From: an uncultured Bacteroidales bacterium
GTDB taxonomy: Bacteria; Bacteroidota; Bacteroidia; Bacteroidales; F082
Assembly: GCA_947303085.1 (NCBI GenBank)
Contig: CAMYXP010000001.1
Location: 643,199-707,198, forward strand
Length of the DNA: 64,000 nt
Reading direction: 5' to 3'
Shown: piece by piece, positions 12,645-21,876 of the stretch
Numbering within the stretch: the first letter of the stretch is position 1
Layout of the letters: each line of letters starts with the position of its first letter
The notes under the pieces: generated by a model
Database searches by the model: none
What the model was told of the DNA's origin: nothing
What the model saw: the letters and a program-made list of their open reading frames with translations, nothing else
Position numbers and translations under genes: made by a program

Positions 12645-15506
12645 ATGATTAACAACAACTTCATTAAACGTCACAATGGCCCGACAGAAGCAGATGTTGA
12701 AAAAATGCTCAAGGTCATAGGCGTGAAATCGACCGAACAGCTCGTCGATGAGATTATTTCTCCGGATATTCGTCTGAAAAAAGACCTCAATATCGGTCGC
12801 GGAATGAACGAATACGAATGCATCAGCCATCTCAAGGCTCTCGGCGCAAAGAACAAACAGTTCCGCAGCTACATCGGAATGGGTTACTACAATGTAATCA
12901 CTCCAGGTGTCATCACACGTAACATCCTTGAGAATCCAGGTTGGTACACATCATATACTCCATATCAGGCTGAGGTTTCACAGGGCCGTCTCGAGGCTTT
13001 GCTCAACTTCCAGACTGTTATCAGCGACATGACTGCTATGCCATTGGCAAACGCTTCATTGCTCGACGAGGCTACAGCAGCTGCTGAGACAATGCTCATG
13101 TTCTACCACGAGCGTACACGTGCTCAGGTGAAAGCCGATGTCAAGAAGATTTTCGTGGCTAACGACATGTTCCCACAGACAATCGAGGTCATCAAGACAA
13201 GAGCTCATTTTCTCGGAATCGAAGTCGTTGTTGACGATATCAAGAACTTCAGCGCAGGCGAGGAATACTTCGGCGTAATCGTACAGAATCCTAACCAGTT
13301 CGGTGAAGTCATCGACTATCGCGAGTCAGTGAAAGCTTGGAAAGAAAAAGGCATGCAGGTTGGTGTCGCAGCCGACTTGATGAGCTTAGCTCTTATCACA
13401 CCTCCAGGCAAATGGGGTGCTGACGTGGTGTTCGGTAGCAACCAGCGCTTCGGCTTGCCGATGGGCTTCGGCGGTCCTCACGCAGGATACTTCGCAACAA
13501 CAGAAGCTTACAAACGTTCGATGCCAGGCCGTATTATAGGTATCTCGAAAGATGCTCTCGGCAACCCGGCTTATCGTCTCGCATTGCAGACACGTGAGCA
13601 GCACATCAAACGTGAGAAAGCAACATCGAACATCTGCACAGCACAGGCATTATTAGCCATCATGTCAGGATTCTACGCAATCTATCACGGACAAGAAGGA
13701 ATCAAGGAAATTGCACATCATATCAACTGCCTCGCCGGTAAACTCGCCAAGGAATTGGAGAAATACGGCGTGAAACAGCTCAACAAATACTTCTTCGACA
13801 CATTGTTGTTCGAGTTGCCGGAAGGCGCTTGCACATGCAAAGTGAAGGAAGCCGCTGAGAAACACTGCATGAACTTCCGTATCATCGACAAGCAGCACTT
13901 CGGTATCAGCATCGATGAGACAACATGCCGCGAAGACCTCGACGAAATCGGAATGGTCATCGCTGAAGCTCTCGGCAAGGCACATCAGCCACTCGTTTGC
14001 GACCCTAACTGCCAGAATTTCTGCGGCATCCAGGAAGGCATGAGAAGAACCTCAGCATTCCTGACAGCTCCAGTGTTCTCGAAGTATCGCAGCGAGACCG
14101 ACATGATGCGTTACATGAAACAGCTCGAGAACCGCGACCTCAGCTTGAACCGTTGCATGATTCCTCTTGGCTCATGCACAATGAAGCTGAACCCTGCAAC
14201 ATCAATGTTCGCACTTAGCTGGCCAGAATTCGGTAACATCCACCCATTCGTGCCGGCAGAACAGGCTGAAGGTTATCTTGAGATGATCAAAGAGATGGAG
14301 AAAGACCTCTGCGAAATCACAGGTTTCAAAGGCATCTCATTCATGCCTAACTCAGGCGCTAGCGGAGAATACGCAGGCTTGATGACCATCCGCCGTTACC
14401 AGGAGGCTAAGGGTGAAGGTCAGCGTAACATCTGCTTGATCCCAGCATCAGCACACGGAACCAACCCTGCATCAGCAGCCATGGCAGGTCTGCAAGTCGT
14501 CGTCGTGAAATGCGATGAGCACGGTAACATCGACCTCGCTGACGCTAAGGAGAAAGCCGAGCAATACAAGGACACTCTCGCCGCATTCATGGTGACATAT
14601 CCTTCAACACACGGTATCTATGAAGACGGCATCCGCACCCTCGTGAAACTCGTTCACGACAACGGCGGTCAGGTCTACATGGACGGTGCTAACATGAACG
14701 CACAGGTCGGCCTCACATGCCCAGGTTTCATTGGTGCTGACGTATGCCACCTCAACCTGCACAAGACATTCGCTATCCCTCACGGCGGTGGCGGTCCTGG
14801 TGTTGGCCCTATCGGTGTTGCAGAACACCTCGTCCCGTTCCTGCCAAGCCACGTCTGCTTCAAGACTGGCGGCGAGAAACAGATGGGCGCAGTGTCAGCG
14901 GCTCCATTCGGAAGCGCACAGATCCTCACAATCACCTACTGCTACCTCAAGATGTTGGGCGGCGAAGGTCTGAAGAAAGCTACAATGGGCGCTATCCTCA
15001 ATGCTAACTACCTGAAAGACAGACTCAAAGATTACTATCCGATTCTCTATACCGGCAACCACGGTCACGTTGCACACGAGATGATTCTCGACATCAACCA
15101 GATCAACAAGACAACAGGTGTTGCCGCTATCGACATCGCAAAACGTTTGATGGACTACGGCTTCCACGCACCGACAGTGGCATTCCCGGTTCACGAGACT
15201 TTGATGGTCGAACCTACCGAGAGCGAGCCGTTGGCCGAACTCGACAGATTCGTCGACGCTATGATCAAGATCCGTCAGGAAATCAAAGACATCGAAGATG
15301 GCAAGGCACCTCAGGGCGACAACATCATCTCACACGCTCCTTACACAGCCGAGATGTTGATGGCCAACGAATGGAATTTCCCATTCAGCCGTGAAGAAGC
15401 TGGCTTCCCATTGAAGAGCGACGTCCAGGATAAATACTTCCCGCACGTCACCAGAATCGACGACGCCTTCGGCGACAGAAATCTGGTTTGCAGAGTAATG
15501 GAGTAG
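12645..15506 (+). CDS. gcvP: Glycine dehydrogenase (decarboxylating), P-protein
   Basis: A 953-residue single-chain P-protein of the glycine cleavage system, the same length as E. coli GcvP. It decarboxylates glycine and passes the aminomethyl group to lipoyl-GcvH. N-terminal HNGPTEADVEKMLKVIG, the glycine-rich RFGLPMGFGGPHAGYFA, SCTMKLNPATSMF, and the PLP-lysine segment HLNLHKTFAIPHGGGGPG are all present. The ATG at 12645 is preferred over an in-frame ATG at 12612 because conserved sequence begins at MINNNFIKRHNGP. Codon use is visibly more biased than in neighbours (many CTC, GAC, TCA, ACA), consistent with high expression. No gcvH or gcvT lies in the window. A clear terminator follows at 15550-15583. 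Confidence 0.97.
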   Translation: MINNNFIKRHNGPTEADVEKMLKVIGVKSTEQLVDEIISPDIRLKKDLNIGRGMNEYECISHLKALGAKNKQFRSYIGMGYYNVITPGVITRNILENPGWYTSYTPYQAEVSQGRLEALLNFQTVISDMTAMPLANASLLDEATAAAETMLMFYHERTRAQVKADVKKIFVANDMFPQTIEVIKTRAHFLGIEVVVDDIKNFSAGEEYFGVIVQNPNQFGEVIDYRESVKAWKEKGMQVGVAADLMSLALITPPGKWGADVVFGSNQRFGLPMGFGGPHAGYFATTEAYKRSMPGRIIGISKDALGNPAYRLALQTREQHIKREKATSNICTAQALLAIMSGFYAIYHGQEGIKEIAHHINCLAGKLAKELEKYGVKQLNKYFFDTLLFELPEGACTCKVKEAAEKHCMNFRIIDKQHFGISIDETTCREDLDEIGMVIAEALGKAHQPLVCDPNCQNFCGIQEGMRRTSAFLTAPVFSKYRSETDMMRYMKQLENRDLSLNRCMIPLGSCTMKLNPATSMFALSWPEFGNIHPFVPAEQAEGYLEMIKEMEKDLCEITGFKGISFMPNSGASGEYAGLMTIRRYQEAKGEGQRNICLIPASAHGTNPASAAMAGLQVVVVKCDEHGNIDLADAKEKAEQYKDTLAAFMVTYPSTHGIYEDGIRTLVKLVHDNGGQVYMDGANMNAQVGLTCPGFIGADVCHLNLHKTFAIPHGGGGPGVGPIGVAEHLVPFLPSHVCFKTGGEKQMGAVSAAPFGSAQILTITYCYLKMLGGEGLKKATMGAILNANYLKDRLKDYYPILYTGNHGHVAHEMILDINQINKTTGVAAIDIAKRLMDYGFHAPTVAFPVHETLMVEPTESEPLAELDRFVDAMIKIRQEIKDIEDGKAPQGDNIISHAPYTAEMLMANEWNFPFSREEAGFPLKSDVQDKYFPHVTRIDDAFGDRNLVCRVME

Positions 15507-15507
15507 T

Positions 15508-15537
15508 CGTCATTTCGACCGAAGTGGAGAAATCTCC
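15508..15537 (+). repeat. REP-like intergenic repeat, copy 2
   Basis: Begins CGTCATTTCGACCGAA and ends GAGAAATCTCC, two bases after the gcvP stop. It is shorter than the copy at 915-954, lacking about 10 nt in the middle. Confidence 0.65.
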
Positions 15538-15549
15538 ACCTATAATTGT

Positions 15550-15583
15550 AGAGACGTCATATTATGGCGTCTCTATTTTTTTA
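15550..15583 (+). terminator. Intrinsic terminator of gcvP
   Basis: AGAGACG (15550-15556) pairs with CGTCTCT (15568-15574); the inner CAT/ATG can add pairs. A run of T follows (15576-15582). Confidence 0.8.
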
Positions 15584-15604
15584 TCCACAAACCTTATAAA
15601 CAAA

Positions 15605-15632
15605 CAGAGCCGCTTCCTCGGAAGCGGCTCTG
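15605..15632 (-). terminator. Perfect 13-bp hairpin ending the 1964-aa surface gene
   Basis: CAGAGCCGCTTCC pairs fully with GGAAGCGGCTCTG around a 2-nt centre. Read on the minus strand it is followed by TTTGTTT, so it most likely terminates the leftward surface-protein gene; it may also act on the gcvP side. Confidence 0.75.
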
Positions 15633-15653
15633 CCAATAGCCAATGGCCAAAAG

Positions 15654-18600
15654 CTATCTTCTCACAACCACCTTGATACCTGTCATCTCCTTGCCGTCGG
15701 CGATTCTTACAATGTAAACGCCGTCAGTGAGGTTGTGACGAATCACGTTGACGCCTGTTGACGCATTTGCGCTCAGTACGTTCTGGCCAACCAAATTGAA
15801 CACGGTTACGTTTAATGCACCGTTACCGTTGTTAACAATCATGAGCTCGTTGTAGCTGTTCCAGACATCGACATTCAACGATGCTTCAGCTGTTATGACG
15901 CTTGAACCGATCTCGGCTGTAACCAAGATATCGTCGACCTCCCAAGCTGACGCACCTTCCTCGATAGTGCTGATGTATCTGAACGCGATGTGGCAATTCT
16001 CGCCAGTGAAATCGTTGAGTGAAATCTCACCCGACTCAGTCCATGTGTAGTTGCCTTCCGATGCGATGTAATCCAATGGCTCCCATGTTGCAGCTGTCGG
16101 ATCCTGGCCGTCATAATCGGTGCTGATGTAGAGCTCGAGTGCCGGACCGTCAAACTTGGTTGCATTTCTGAATGTCAAGGTGACATTCTGATAATCGCGT
16201 GCGTTGAGGTTGAAGGCAGGGGAGATGCACCACTGCTCATTGTCGACATCGTCGCCGTAACCATTGGCGTTGGCGTAATGGTTACCGCTGTACTGACCAA
16301 TGGTCCATGGCTTGTTGCCTGCCACTGTCACAAATGTCCAGCCGTTCATTTCGCCTTCCCAGTCTTGGTTCAAGAGGACAATGACATCAGTGATGATGAC
16401 GTAGTTGGCTGTAGCAATGCCGCTGTTGTCGTAGCCTTCCATCATCGCGATAGCCTTGATTGTCACGTCGCTGTCAACATGGATGGCTTCGGTGTAAACT
16501 GTCGATTCTGCTGTAGGATCGCTGCCGTCGGTGGTGTAGTAAATAGTAGCACCTTCTGTTGCGCAGTTAATCTCAATATCAATTTCTTCATAATATGTGC
16601 CTGATGCCATGCTGAAGACAGGTGTAGCCACTGTTGGTGTGACAACGCCGCCGCTTACAAACAGGTCGAGGAAGAAGTTGTAGTCAGCGCTTGTCATGTT
16701 GCTTGTCGAATAAGCACCGAACTTGTGCGAAGCATTCTTTGCAATACCACGATTTGTGGTCTCACCGTTGGTGATGACGAAGCCTGTGTAGTTAGGAATC
16801 ATTGCGCCTTCTTCTGATGTCATAAGTGCTATGTTCCATTCAGTCTGAACGTTGCCTGAGAAGTTGGTGCTGCTGCTGTAGCCGAGTGAGTCGCCTTCTG
16901 CGTTCACGAGTGTGATGACGTCACCGTTCATAATCACGTTCCACAGATATGTGTCAGCATTGTCTGCAATCTCCGCAGGGAGTTTCTCAACGCCACCGTC
17001 ATTCACTGATGTGAAGAGCACGCCGTCTGGCTTGCCTGTCACGACTGCCGGCATTGCATAGTAGCCGTCACCGACTGTCACGTCGTAACGTGATGCGAGG
17101 ATAACCTGATCGCCATCGTGCAAGTCGGCGAGAGCGTAGATTCTGTTCCAGTCGCCACCTGGCTGTGGTTGCTCTGTAACTGTACCGCTCAATGTCACAG
17201 TTGCTTCATTGCCTGATGATGCATTGATGTTGACAGCCTCGGTGTACTGACCGACTTCAGTACCATTCATTCTTACATAGATTGTGGTAGCTTCAAGATT
17301 TGTGACATCTTCGAAGAAAATCTGGGAGTCATAATTCTCATCATCGAGAGAAATCTCAAATGGACTTGCAACGGTAACGTTGATGCTACCTGTTGTTCCA
17401 CCTGGAGCTGGCGTGATGTTACCTGCTGTCAAGACGAATGTCTGTGATGCTGAAGGCCCTTCGCCAATACGGTGTGTGAATCCGTTCAAAGCGCTAGGTG
17501 TCACTGTCAGATATGGCTCTGAGGTGAATCCCATCAAAGTAATATCGTCAATCTCCCAAGCCGCAGCCTCTGTCTCTGTTGAGGTGTACTTGAATCCGAT
17601 GTAGCAGTTGTCGCCAGTGAATGTTGACAAGTCGATGCTTCCTGACTCAGTCCATGTGTATGAACCTGTCGACTTGTTGAACTCGAGTTCGCTCCATGTC
17701 GCTGTGGCAGGTGTCTCGCCGTTGTAGTTGTTCGAGAAGAACAATTGTACATCCGGACCGTTGTAGTTCTTAGCGTTTCTGAAGCTTAAGCTTGCATTGC
17801 TGTAAACGTTGAGGTCGAAAGCAGGGGAGATGCACCATTGCTCGTTCACTCCGCCGTTGTAACCGTTAGCGTATGCGTAGTGGTTGCCGCTGTATTGTGC
17901 GATAGTCCAGGCATTGCCGCCTTCAACTGTCACAAATGTCCAGCCGTTCATGTCGCCTTCCCAATCTTGGTTGAAGATGGTCACTGCACCTAATATAATA
18001 GTGTATTCAGCTGTCGCGATGTTGCTGTTCTCATAGCCTTCCTTCATGGCGATGGCCTTGATTGTCATGCTTTCAGCCACTGCGATAGGCTCGGTGTAAA
18101 CAGCGCTTTCTGCTGTAGGGTCGCTGCCGTCGGTTGTGTAGTAAATAGTGGCATCTGCTGTGATGCATGCCAATGTGACTTCCTGCTCCTCATAGTATGT
18201 TCCTGCCTCTGGAGCGAATGTCGGTGTGGCGCATGTGAGTGTGCCACCGCCTGCTGTGGCGAAGATATCAATGAAGAAGTTGTAGTTGTCGGCAGCCATG
18301 TTCTGTGTGTGGTACGGACCGAAGTTATGGTTGCTGTTCAACGCAAACGCTCTAATTGGGGTGTTGACGTTGTTGATGACAAATGCCGAATATTCAGGAA
18401 CCATTGCTGTGGCTTCTGAAGTCTGGTAGGTGATAGCCCATGCAATGTTGTCGCCGCCTGTAGCGAAGTTGGTGCTGCTGGTGTAGCCGAGAACGTCGCC
18501 GTTGGCGTTGGTGAAGGTGTAGCCACCGTCAACAATACCTACTGTCCAGTAGTATGTCTCTTCCTCGTCAGCGATTTCGGCTGGCAGAACCTCGCTGTCG

Positions 18601-21548
18601 GTTGTCTCGCTTGTAAACAAAACACCCGTTGGCTTGCCCGATGCCTGTGCTGTCATTGCATAATATTGATTGGCATTCTCGTCGAAACGTGCAGCGAAGA
18701 TCACCTTGGAGCCGTCGGTAAGTGCCGAGATGTCTGAAATTCTTGTGTAATCGCCTGTTGGCTGTGGCTGCTCGCCTGTCACATTACCAGTCAAGTTGAA
18801 TGTGATGTCATCAACTTCCGCCTGGTTGATTGTCAAGCTTTCGTTGTATTCACCAACTGCAAGACCTGCTTTCAATCTCACCTTGATGGTGTAGTTGTAA
18901 GTGCCTGAGCCTGAGTTGATTGTGATGGTGTTCTCCGGATAGAAATAGTCGCCTGGGAACGATGAAATCTCATAGCTCTCCGATGAATGGATGTATGTAG
19001 GAGCTGTGAGGCTTCTGCCTGTGATGTTGAATGTCTTCACTATTGAAGGACCTTCGTCAACCACGTATGTGAATCCCGACAGAGATGAAGGGGTGACAAA
19101 CACTCCTGCAGGATGTGTGTATGTTACATCGGCTGCGCTGTTGACGCGGAGCTGTGGAGCGTTGTAGCAACCGATAACGCCTGTCACTGTCACCATGTCG
19201 CCTTCCTCAAGACCTGCGACCACTGGTAACTTATAGATGTTCAAAGTGCTTTCGCCTTGTGTGATAGGTGTGTTGTTGTTATTGTTGATAGTGCCGATTG
19301 TAGCGTCGACAATCTGAACGCGTGTCGACTGCAGCATCTGTGTGCCAGCATGGTCAGCCAAAATTTCAGCGATGGTCTTCACCGCCACTGGAAGTGGGTT
19401 ACCTGTCGAAACAATAACAAACTGGTTGGCTGCACCGCCGTTAATTGAGGTGAGCTCAACGAGACCGTTGTAAACAGTCTTCTTACCGTATGCCAACACC
19501 ATGTCGCCAACAGCCAATGTTGAAGGAACGGTGTTGTTGTTCAAATACAAGTCGATACCTGCTGTAGCGTCTTGTGCATACACGTTTCTGCCTTCGATGA
19601 ATGTCACAACGCCTTGCACCAAAGCATATTCGTTGTTAGCCAACGTTCTTGCCTCGGCCATCGTCATCTGCTCGATGATGGTGTATGTCGCTGATGTCAC
19701 GTCGCTGTTGTTCATTCCGGCTTTCACTGCCAATGCCTTAACTGTTGTTGTGGCGCTTACCATGAATGCTTCTGAATAAACTGTGCTGCTTGTCGTAGGA
19801 TCTGTGCCGTCCAATGTGTAATAAATTGTGGCTTCTTCTGTGGCGCAGGCAATTGTCACCTCCTGCGCTGTGATGTATGTGCCTGTCGCAGGTGTGAATG
19901 TAGGATTTGCTACATGTGCCAACTCTGTGAATGTGGCGTTAACTGTCACATCTGATGCCGGCATTGTAAACTGCATCGTTGTCTGGTCGATGTCGATAAC
20001 ACTGCTGCCATAACTGTATGTCAATGTTGCCAATTCATATCCTGAATATGGTGTTGCTGTCACAGTGATTGTTGCGCCTTCCAATGCCGATGTCGGGTCT
20101 GTTGTAACCGAACCATTGGCGATGCCTGTGGCCACATTGACATTATAATATGTAGGTAATGCCTCAATGATGTCATCAGTCGATCTTGGGAAAATCTGTT
20201 TTGTGGCATTATAGCATCCAACCAATCCGATGATATCGGCGTTTTCACCTGCTGTGACCTGCAGACCTGCCAAAACTTTGAATGAGTCGTAGCATGTCAT
20301 GCTGCTCTCACCTTGTGTGAATGTTGTGGTTCTGTTTGCCGAGTTATTTGTTGCAAATGTGTGATTCTCGTCAAATGTGATGCCTTCAATCTTCACCAAG
20401 CGATCTGCGTATGTGCTGTAATCGGCAAGAATCTCAGCCACTGTCACCACTGTCGGCTGTACTGCTGTGCCTGCGACGCCTTCAGGGAATGTCGAGGTAG
20501 GCTTGAACTCCATGGTTCCATTATAGAGCTGCGATGTTCCAAAAACTCCACCGCTGATGACGTCGCCGTTGTTATAGGTCTTACCCAAACTTCCGTAAAT
20601 CAAAAGTCCGCCTGTTGCATCCTGCACATATAATGTTGTTCCATTCTGGAACACAGCTGTCAAATCACCCGAAATACCTGATACAACAGAGCTTGTAGCT
20701 GTATGAGCGGCCTTCCATGCTGCGATGTTTGCATAAACTTCAGGGAAATTATAAACTGCTGTCGCAATGCTACTGTTGTTCATTCCCGACTTCACAGCCA
20801 TTGCCTTCACTGTTGTAGTCTCGCTGATTGCGATAGGAGTGGAGTACACCGAACTGCTTGTCGTAGGTGCCGAGCCGTCCAAAGTGTAATAAATCGTTGC
20901 ACCTGTAGTCTCGCAATTGATCGTTACATTCTGTGTTGTCGTATATGATCCAGCCGCTGGTGAGAACGTCGGAGTGGCGACGCTCTCCATGCCACCGCTC
21001 TCTTTGTAAAACTCAGCTTTTACAAACTGTAAATACTTGTTGCTTGTCTGTGTTATTGTAATGTTGTATATGATTTTATAATACATGCCGGTCCAATCGG
21101 TAGCCGCAGGTCTGTTGAATGTCGTTGTCGAACTGGCAGCAAAATCTCCTGTCAATGTGCTTGTTGGATTGCTGAAGTCAGCATTCGCTGAAACAATCAA
21201 AGTCATTGAGTTGACGGTGACATTAGCCGCTGTTCCATGTGTTACAACAATTTTGGTGATGTTGTCCGACATTGCGTCCGTAGAGTACACAGGACGGTCA
21301 ACACTGCTTAAGCTTTTACCACCAATACGCCATGGATTCATGGTGGTGTTACCGGTCACCATCCATGTCATGTCGTTTTGCGTAATTTCACTTTCAGCTG
21401 CATAACCTGACGAACCTCCTGTTATTGTGCCGTCCAAAGTGTATACAACTTCTTCGGTTCTTGTCTGTCCTCTCATCCCTAATGGCTGAGCGACTAATGC
21501 CAGCATCATTAAAAATGCCGCCATCAAATAAGTAAATCTTTGTTTCAT
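15654..21548 (-). CDS. Giant T9SS-secreted surface protein with repeated CHB_HEX_C and choice-of-anchor modules
   Basis: A 1964-residue protein with a signal peptide (MKQRFTYLMAAFLMMLALVA, cleavage near RGQ). Four copies of the chitobiase C-terminal-type repeat are seen, each with IYYT(L/T)DGS/T and AMAVK/AIAMK (coding about 20975-20745, 19905-19660, 18235-17985, 16640-16395). Two DUF5689/OB-like segments carry LYVQDATGGLLIYG and VYAQDATAGIDLYL. Two choice-of-anchor J (jelly-roll) domains begin NQDWEGDMNGWTFVTV and NQDWEGEMNGWTFVTV. The last ~80 residues (from NVDVWNSYNE to IKVVVRR) are a T9SS type A sorting domain, so the protein should be exported across the outer membrane and anchored. A four-domain cassette is duplicated in tandem (17520-19107 and 15920-17519). 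No catalytic domain is apparent; adhesion or polysaccharide binding is likely but inferred. Confidence 0.9.
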   Translation of the reverse strand: MKQRFTYLMAAFLMMLALVAQPLGMRGQTRTEEVVYTLDGTITGGSSGYAAESEITQNDMTWMVTGNTTMNPWRIGGKSLSSVDRPVYSTDAMSDNITKIVVTHGTAANVTVNSMTLIVSANADFSNPTSTLTGDFAASSTTTFNRPAATDWTGMYYKIIYNITITQTSNKYLQFVKAEFYKESGGMESVATPTFSPAAGSYTTTQNVTINCETTGATIYYTLDGSAPTTSSSVYSTPIAISETTTVKAMAVKSGMNNSSIATAVYNFPEVYANIAAWKAAHTATSSVVSGISGDLTAVFQNGTTLYVQDATGGLLIYGSLGKTYNNGDVISGGVFGTSQLYNGTMEFKPTSTFPEGVAGTAVQPTVVTVAEILADYSTYADRLVKIEGITFDENHTFATNNSANRTTTFTQGESSMTCYDSFKVLAGLQVTAGENADIIGLVGCYNATKQIFPRSTDDIIEALPTYYNVNVATGIANGSVTTDPTSALEGATITVTATPYSGYELATLTYSYGSSVIDIDQTTMQFTMPASDVTVNATFTELAHVANPTFTPATGTYITAQEVTIACATEEATIYYTLDGTDPTTSSTVYSEAFMVSATTTVKALAVKAGMNNSDVTSATYTIIEQMTMAEARTLANNEYALVQGVVTFIEGRNVYAQDATAGIDLYLNNNTVPSTLAVGDMVLAYGKKTVYNGLVELTSINGGAANQFVIVSTGNPLPVAVKTIAEILADHAGTQMLQSTRVQIVDATIGTINNNNNTPITQGESTLNIYKLPVVAGLEEGDMVTVTGVIGCYNAPQLRVNSAADVTYTHPAGVFVTPSSLSGFTYVVDEGPSIVKTFNITGRSLTAPTYIHSSESYEISSFPGDYFYPENTITINSGSGTYNYTIKVRLKAGLAVGEYNESLTINQAEVDDITFNLTGNVTGEQPQPTGDYTRISDISALTDGSKVIFAARFDENANQYYAMTAQASGKPTGVLFTSETTDSEVLPAEIADEEETYYWTVGIVDGGYTFTNANGDVLGYTSSTNFATGGDNIAWAITYQTSEATAMVPEYSAFVINNVNTPIRAFALNSNHNFGPYHTQNMAADNYNFFIDIFATAGGGTLTCATPTFAPEAGTYYEEQEVTLACITADATIYYTTDGSDPTAESAVYTEPIAVAESMTIKAIAMKEGYENSNIATAEYTIILGAVTIFNQDWEGDMNGWTFVTVEGGNAWTIAQYSGNHYAYANGYNGGVNEQWCISPAFDLNVYSNASLSFRNAKNYNGPDVQLFFSNNYNGETPATATWSELEFNKSTGSYTWTESGSIDLSTFTGDNCYIGFKYTSTETEAAAWEIDDITLMGFTSEPYLTVTPSALNGFTHRIGEGPSASQTFVLTAGNITPAPGGTTGSINVTVASPFEISLDDENYDSQIFFEDVTNLEATTIYVRMNGTEVGQYTEAVNINASSGNEATVTLSGTVTEQPQPGGDWNRIYALADLHDGDQVILASRYDVTVGDGYYAMPAVVTGKPDGVLFTSVNDGGVEKLPAEIADNADTYLWNVIMNGDVITLVNAEGDSLGYSSSTNFSGNVQTEWNIALMTSEEGAMIPNYTGFVITNGETTNRGIAKNASHKFGAYSTSNMTSADYNFFLDLFVSGGVVTPTVATPVFSMASGTYYEEIDIEINCATEGATIYYTTDGSDPTAESTVYTEAIHVDSDVTIKAIAMMEGYDNSGIATANYVIITDVIVLLNQDWEGEMNGWTFVTVAGNKPWTIGQYSGNHYANANGYGDDVDNEQWCISPAFNLNARDYQNVTLTFRNATKFDGPALELYISTDYDGQDPTAATWEPLDYIASEGNYTWTESGEISLNDFTGENCHIAFRYISTIEEGASAWEVDDILVTAEIGSSVITAEASLNVDVWNSYNELMIVNNGNGALNVTVFNLVGQNVLSANASTGVNVIRHNLTDGVYIVRIADGKEMTGIKVVVRR
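15920..17519 (-). repeat. Internal duplicated cassette, C-terminal copy
   Basis: About 1.6 kb encoding BACON-like strand domain (TPSALNGFTHRIGEGPS), a domain starting GDWNRIYALADLHDG, a CHB_HEX_C repeat and a choice-of-anchor J domain. The same order occurs upstream at 17520-19107 with high protein similarity. Confidence 0.8.
17520..19107 (-). repeat. Internal duplicated cassette, N-terminal copy
   Basis: Encodes TPSSLSGFTYVVDEGPS, then GDYTRISDISALTDG, a CHB_HEX_C repeat and a choice-of-anchor J domain ending WEIDDITLMG. Tandem with the copy at 15920-17519; the matching landmarks are about 1.6 kb apart throughout. Confidence 0.8.
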
Positions 21549-21638
21549 TTTAAGTTAATTTAATTAATTATTTCTTTAATATTCAATTACTTATCCTGTT
21601 ATTAATAATTATCCTATTTCGGATAATAATCAATCTTG

Positions 21639-21646
21639 CAAAGATA
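21639..21646 (-). promoter_or_regulatory. Bacteroidota -7 box for the giant surface gene
   Basis: TATCTTTG on the minus strand, about 90 nt before the ATG at 21548. The leader contains an ATTATCC/GGATAAT inverted repeat (21608-21627). Confidence 0.6.
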
Positions 21647-21694
21647 TAAAATCCCCTCGGTTTTTAGCCCCTATTTATAATAAATTAATAAATA

Positions 21695-21744
21695 AGTTAT
21701 CAACAAAATGTTGATAACTCGCCCAAATCACAAAGTTATCAACA
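21695..21744. repeat. Three TTATCAACA motifs, two forming a palindrome
   Basis: AGTTATCAACA at 21695-21705, its complement TGTTGATAACT at 21709-21719, and a third copy at 21734-21744. Each contains a 9-mer one mismatch from the DnaA box TTATCCACA. The first two alone could also form an 11-bp hairpin. Confidence 0.55.
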
Positions 21745-21753
21745 ATTTTATAG

Positions 21754-21825
21754 TTTTAAGACCAGATAAAAATCAGGCCTAGGGTGAGCGTAGCTTATCC
21801 AGACTGATTTTTTCTGGTCTTAAAA
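21754..21825. repeat. 72-nt near-perfect stem-loop
   Basis: 21754-21776 pairs with 21804-21825, giving 22 base pairs with a single bulged T at 21767. The 27-nt loop starts GCCTAGGGTGAGCG. The core of that loop is repeated at 21847-21873 outside the stem. It could be a terminator of the TIGR02757 gene (a T-run follows on neither side), a small RNA or a miniature mobile element. Confidence 0.6.
21771..21797 (+). repeat. 27-nt direct repeat, copy 1 (in stem-loop)
   Basis: Starts AATCAGGCCTAGGGTGAGCG and ends TAGCTTA. Copy 2 lies at 21847-21873 with one mismatch (GAGCG versus GAGTG). Confidence 0.75.
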
Positions 21826-21846
21826 CCACCATAATTTTATAAAGAA

Positions 21847-21873
21847 AATCAGGCCTAGGGTGAGTGTAGCTTA
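21847..21873 (+). repeat. 27-nt direct repeat, copy 2
   Basis: 26 of 27 bases match 21771-21797, offset 76 nt. It abuts the end of the TIGR02757 gene and is not inside a stem. Confidence 0.75.
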
Positions 21874-21876
21874 ATA

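Larger units (their letters stand above)
21549..21876. other. 328-nt AT-rich non-coding region between surface gene and TIGR02757 gene
   Basis: Holds the leader and promoter of the giant surface gene (box at 21639-21646), a palindrome of TTATCAACA motifs (21695-21744), a long stem-loop (21754-21825) and a duplicated 27-mer (21771-21797 and 21847-21873). No open frame of credible length is present. Confidence 0.8.

Noticed and set aside
21570..21870. Replication origin
   Set aside because: DnaA-box-like motifs are only three and imperfect, and no dnaA, dnaN or gene-strand switch is centred here; kept only as a low-interest finding.
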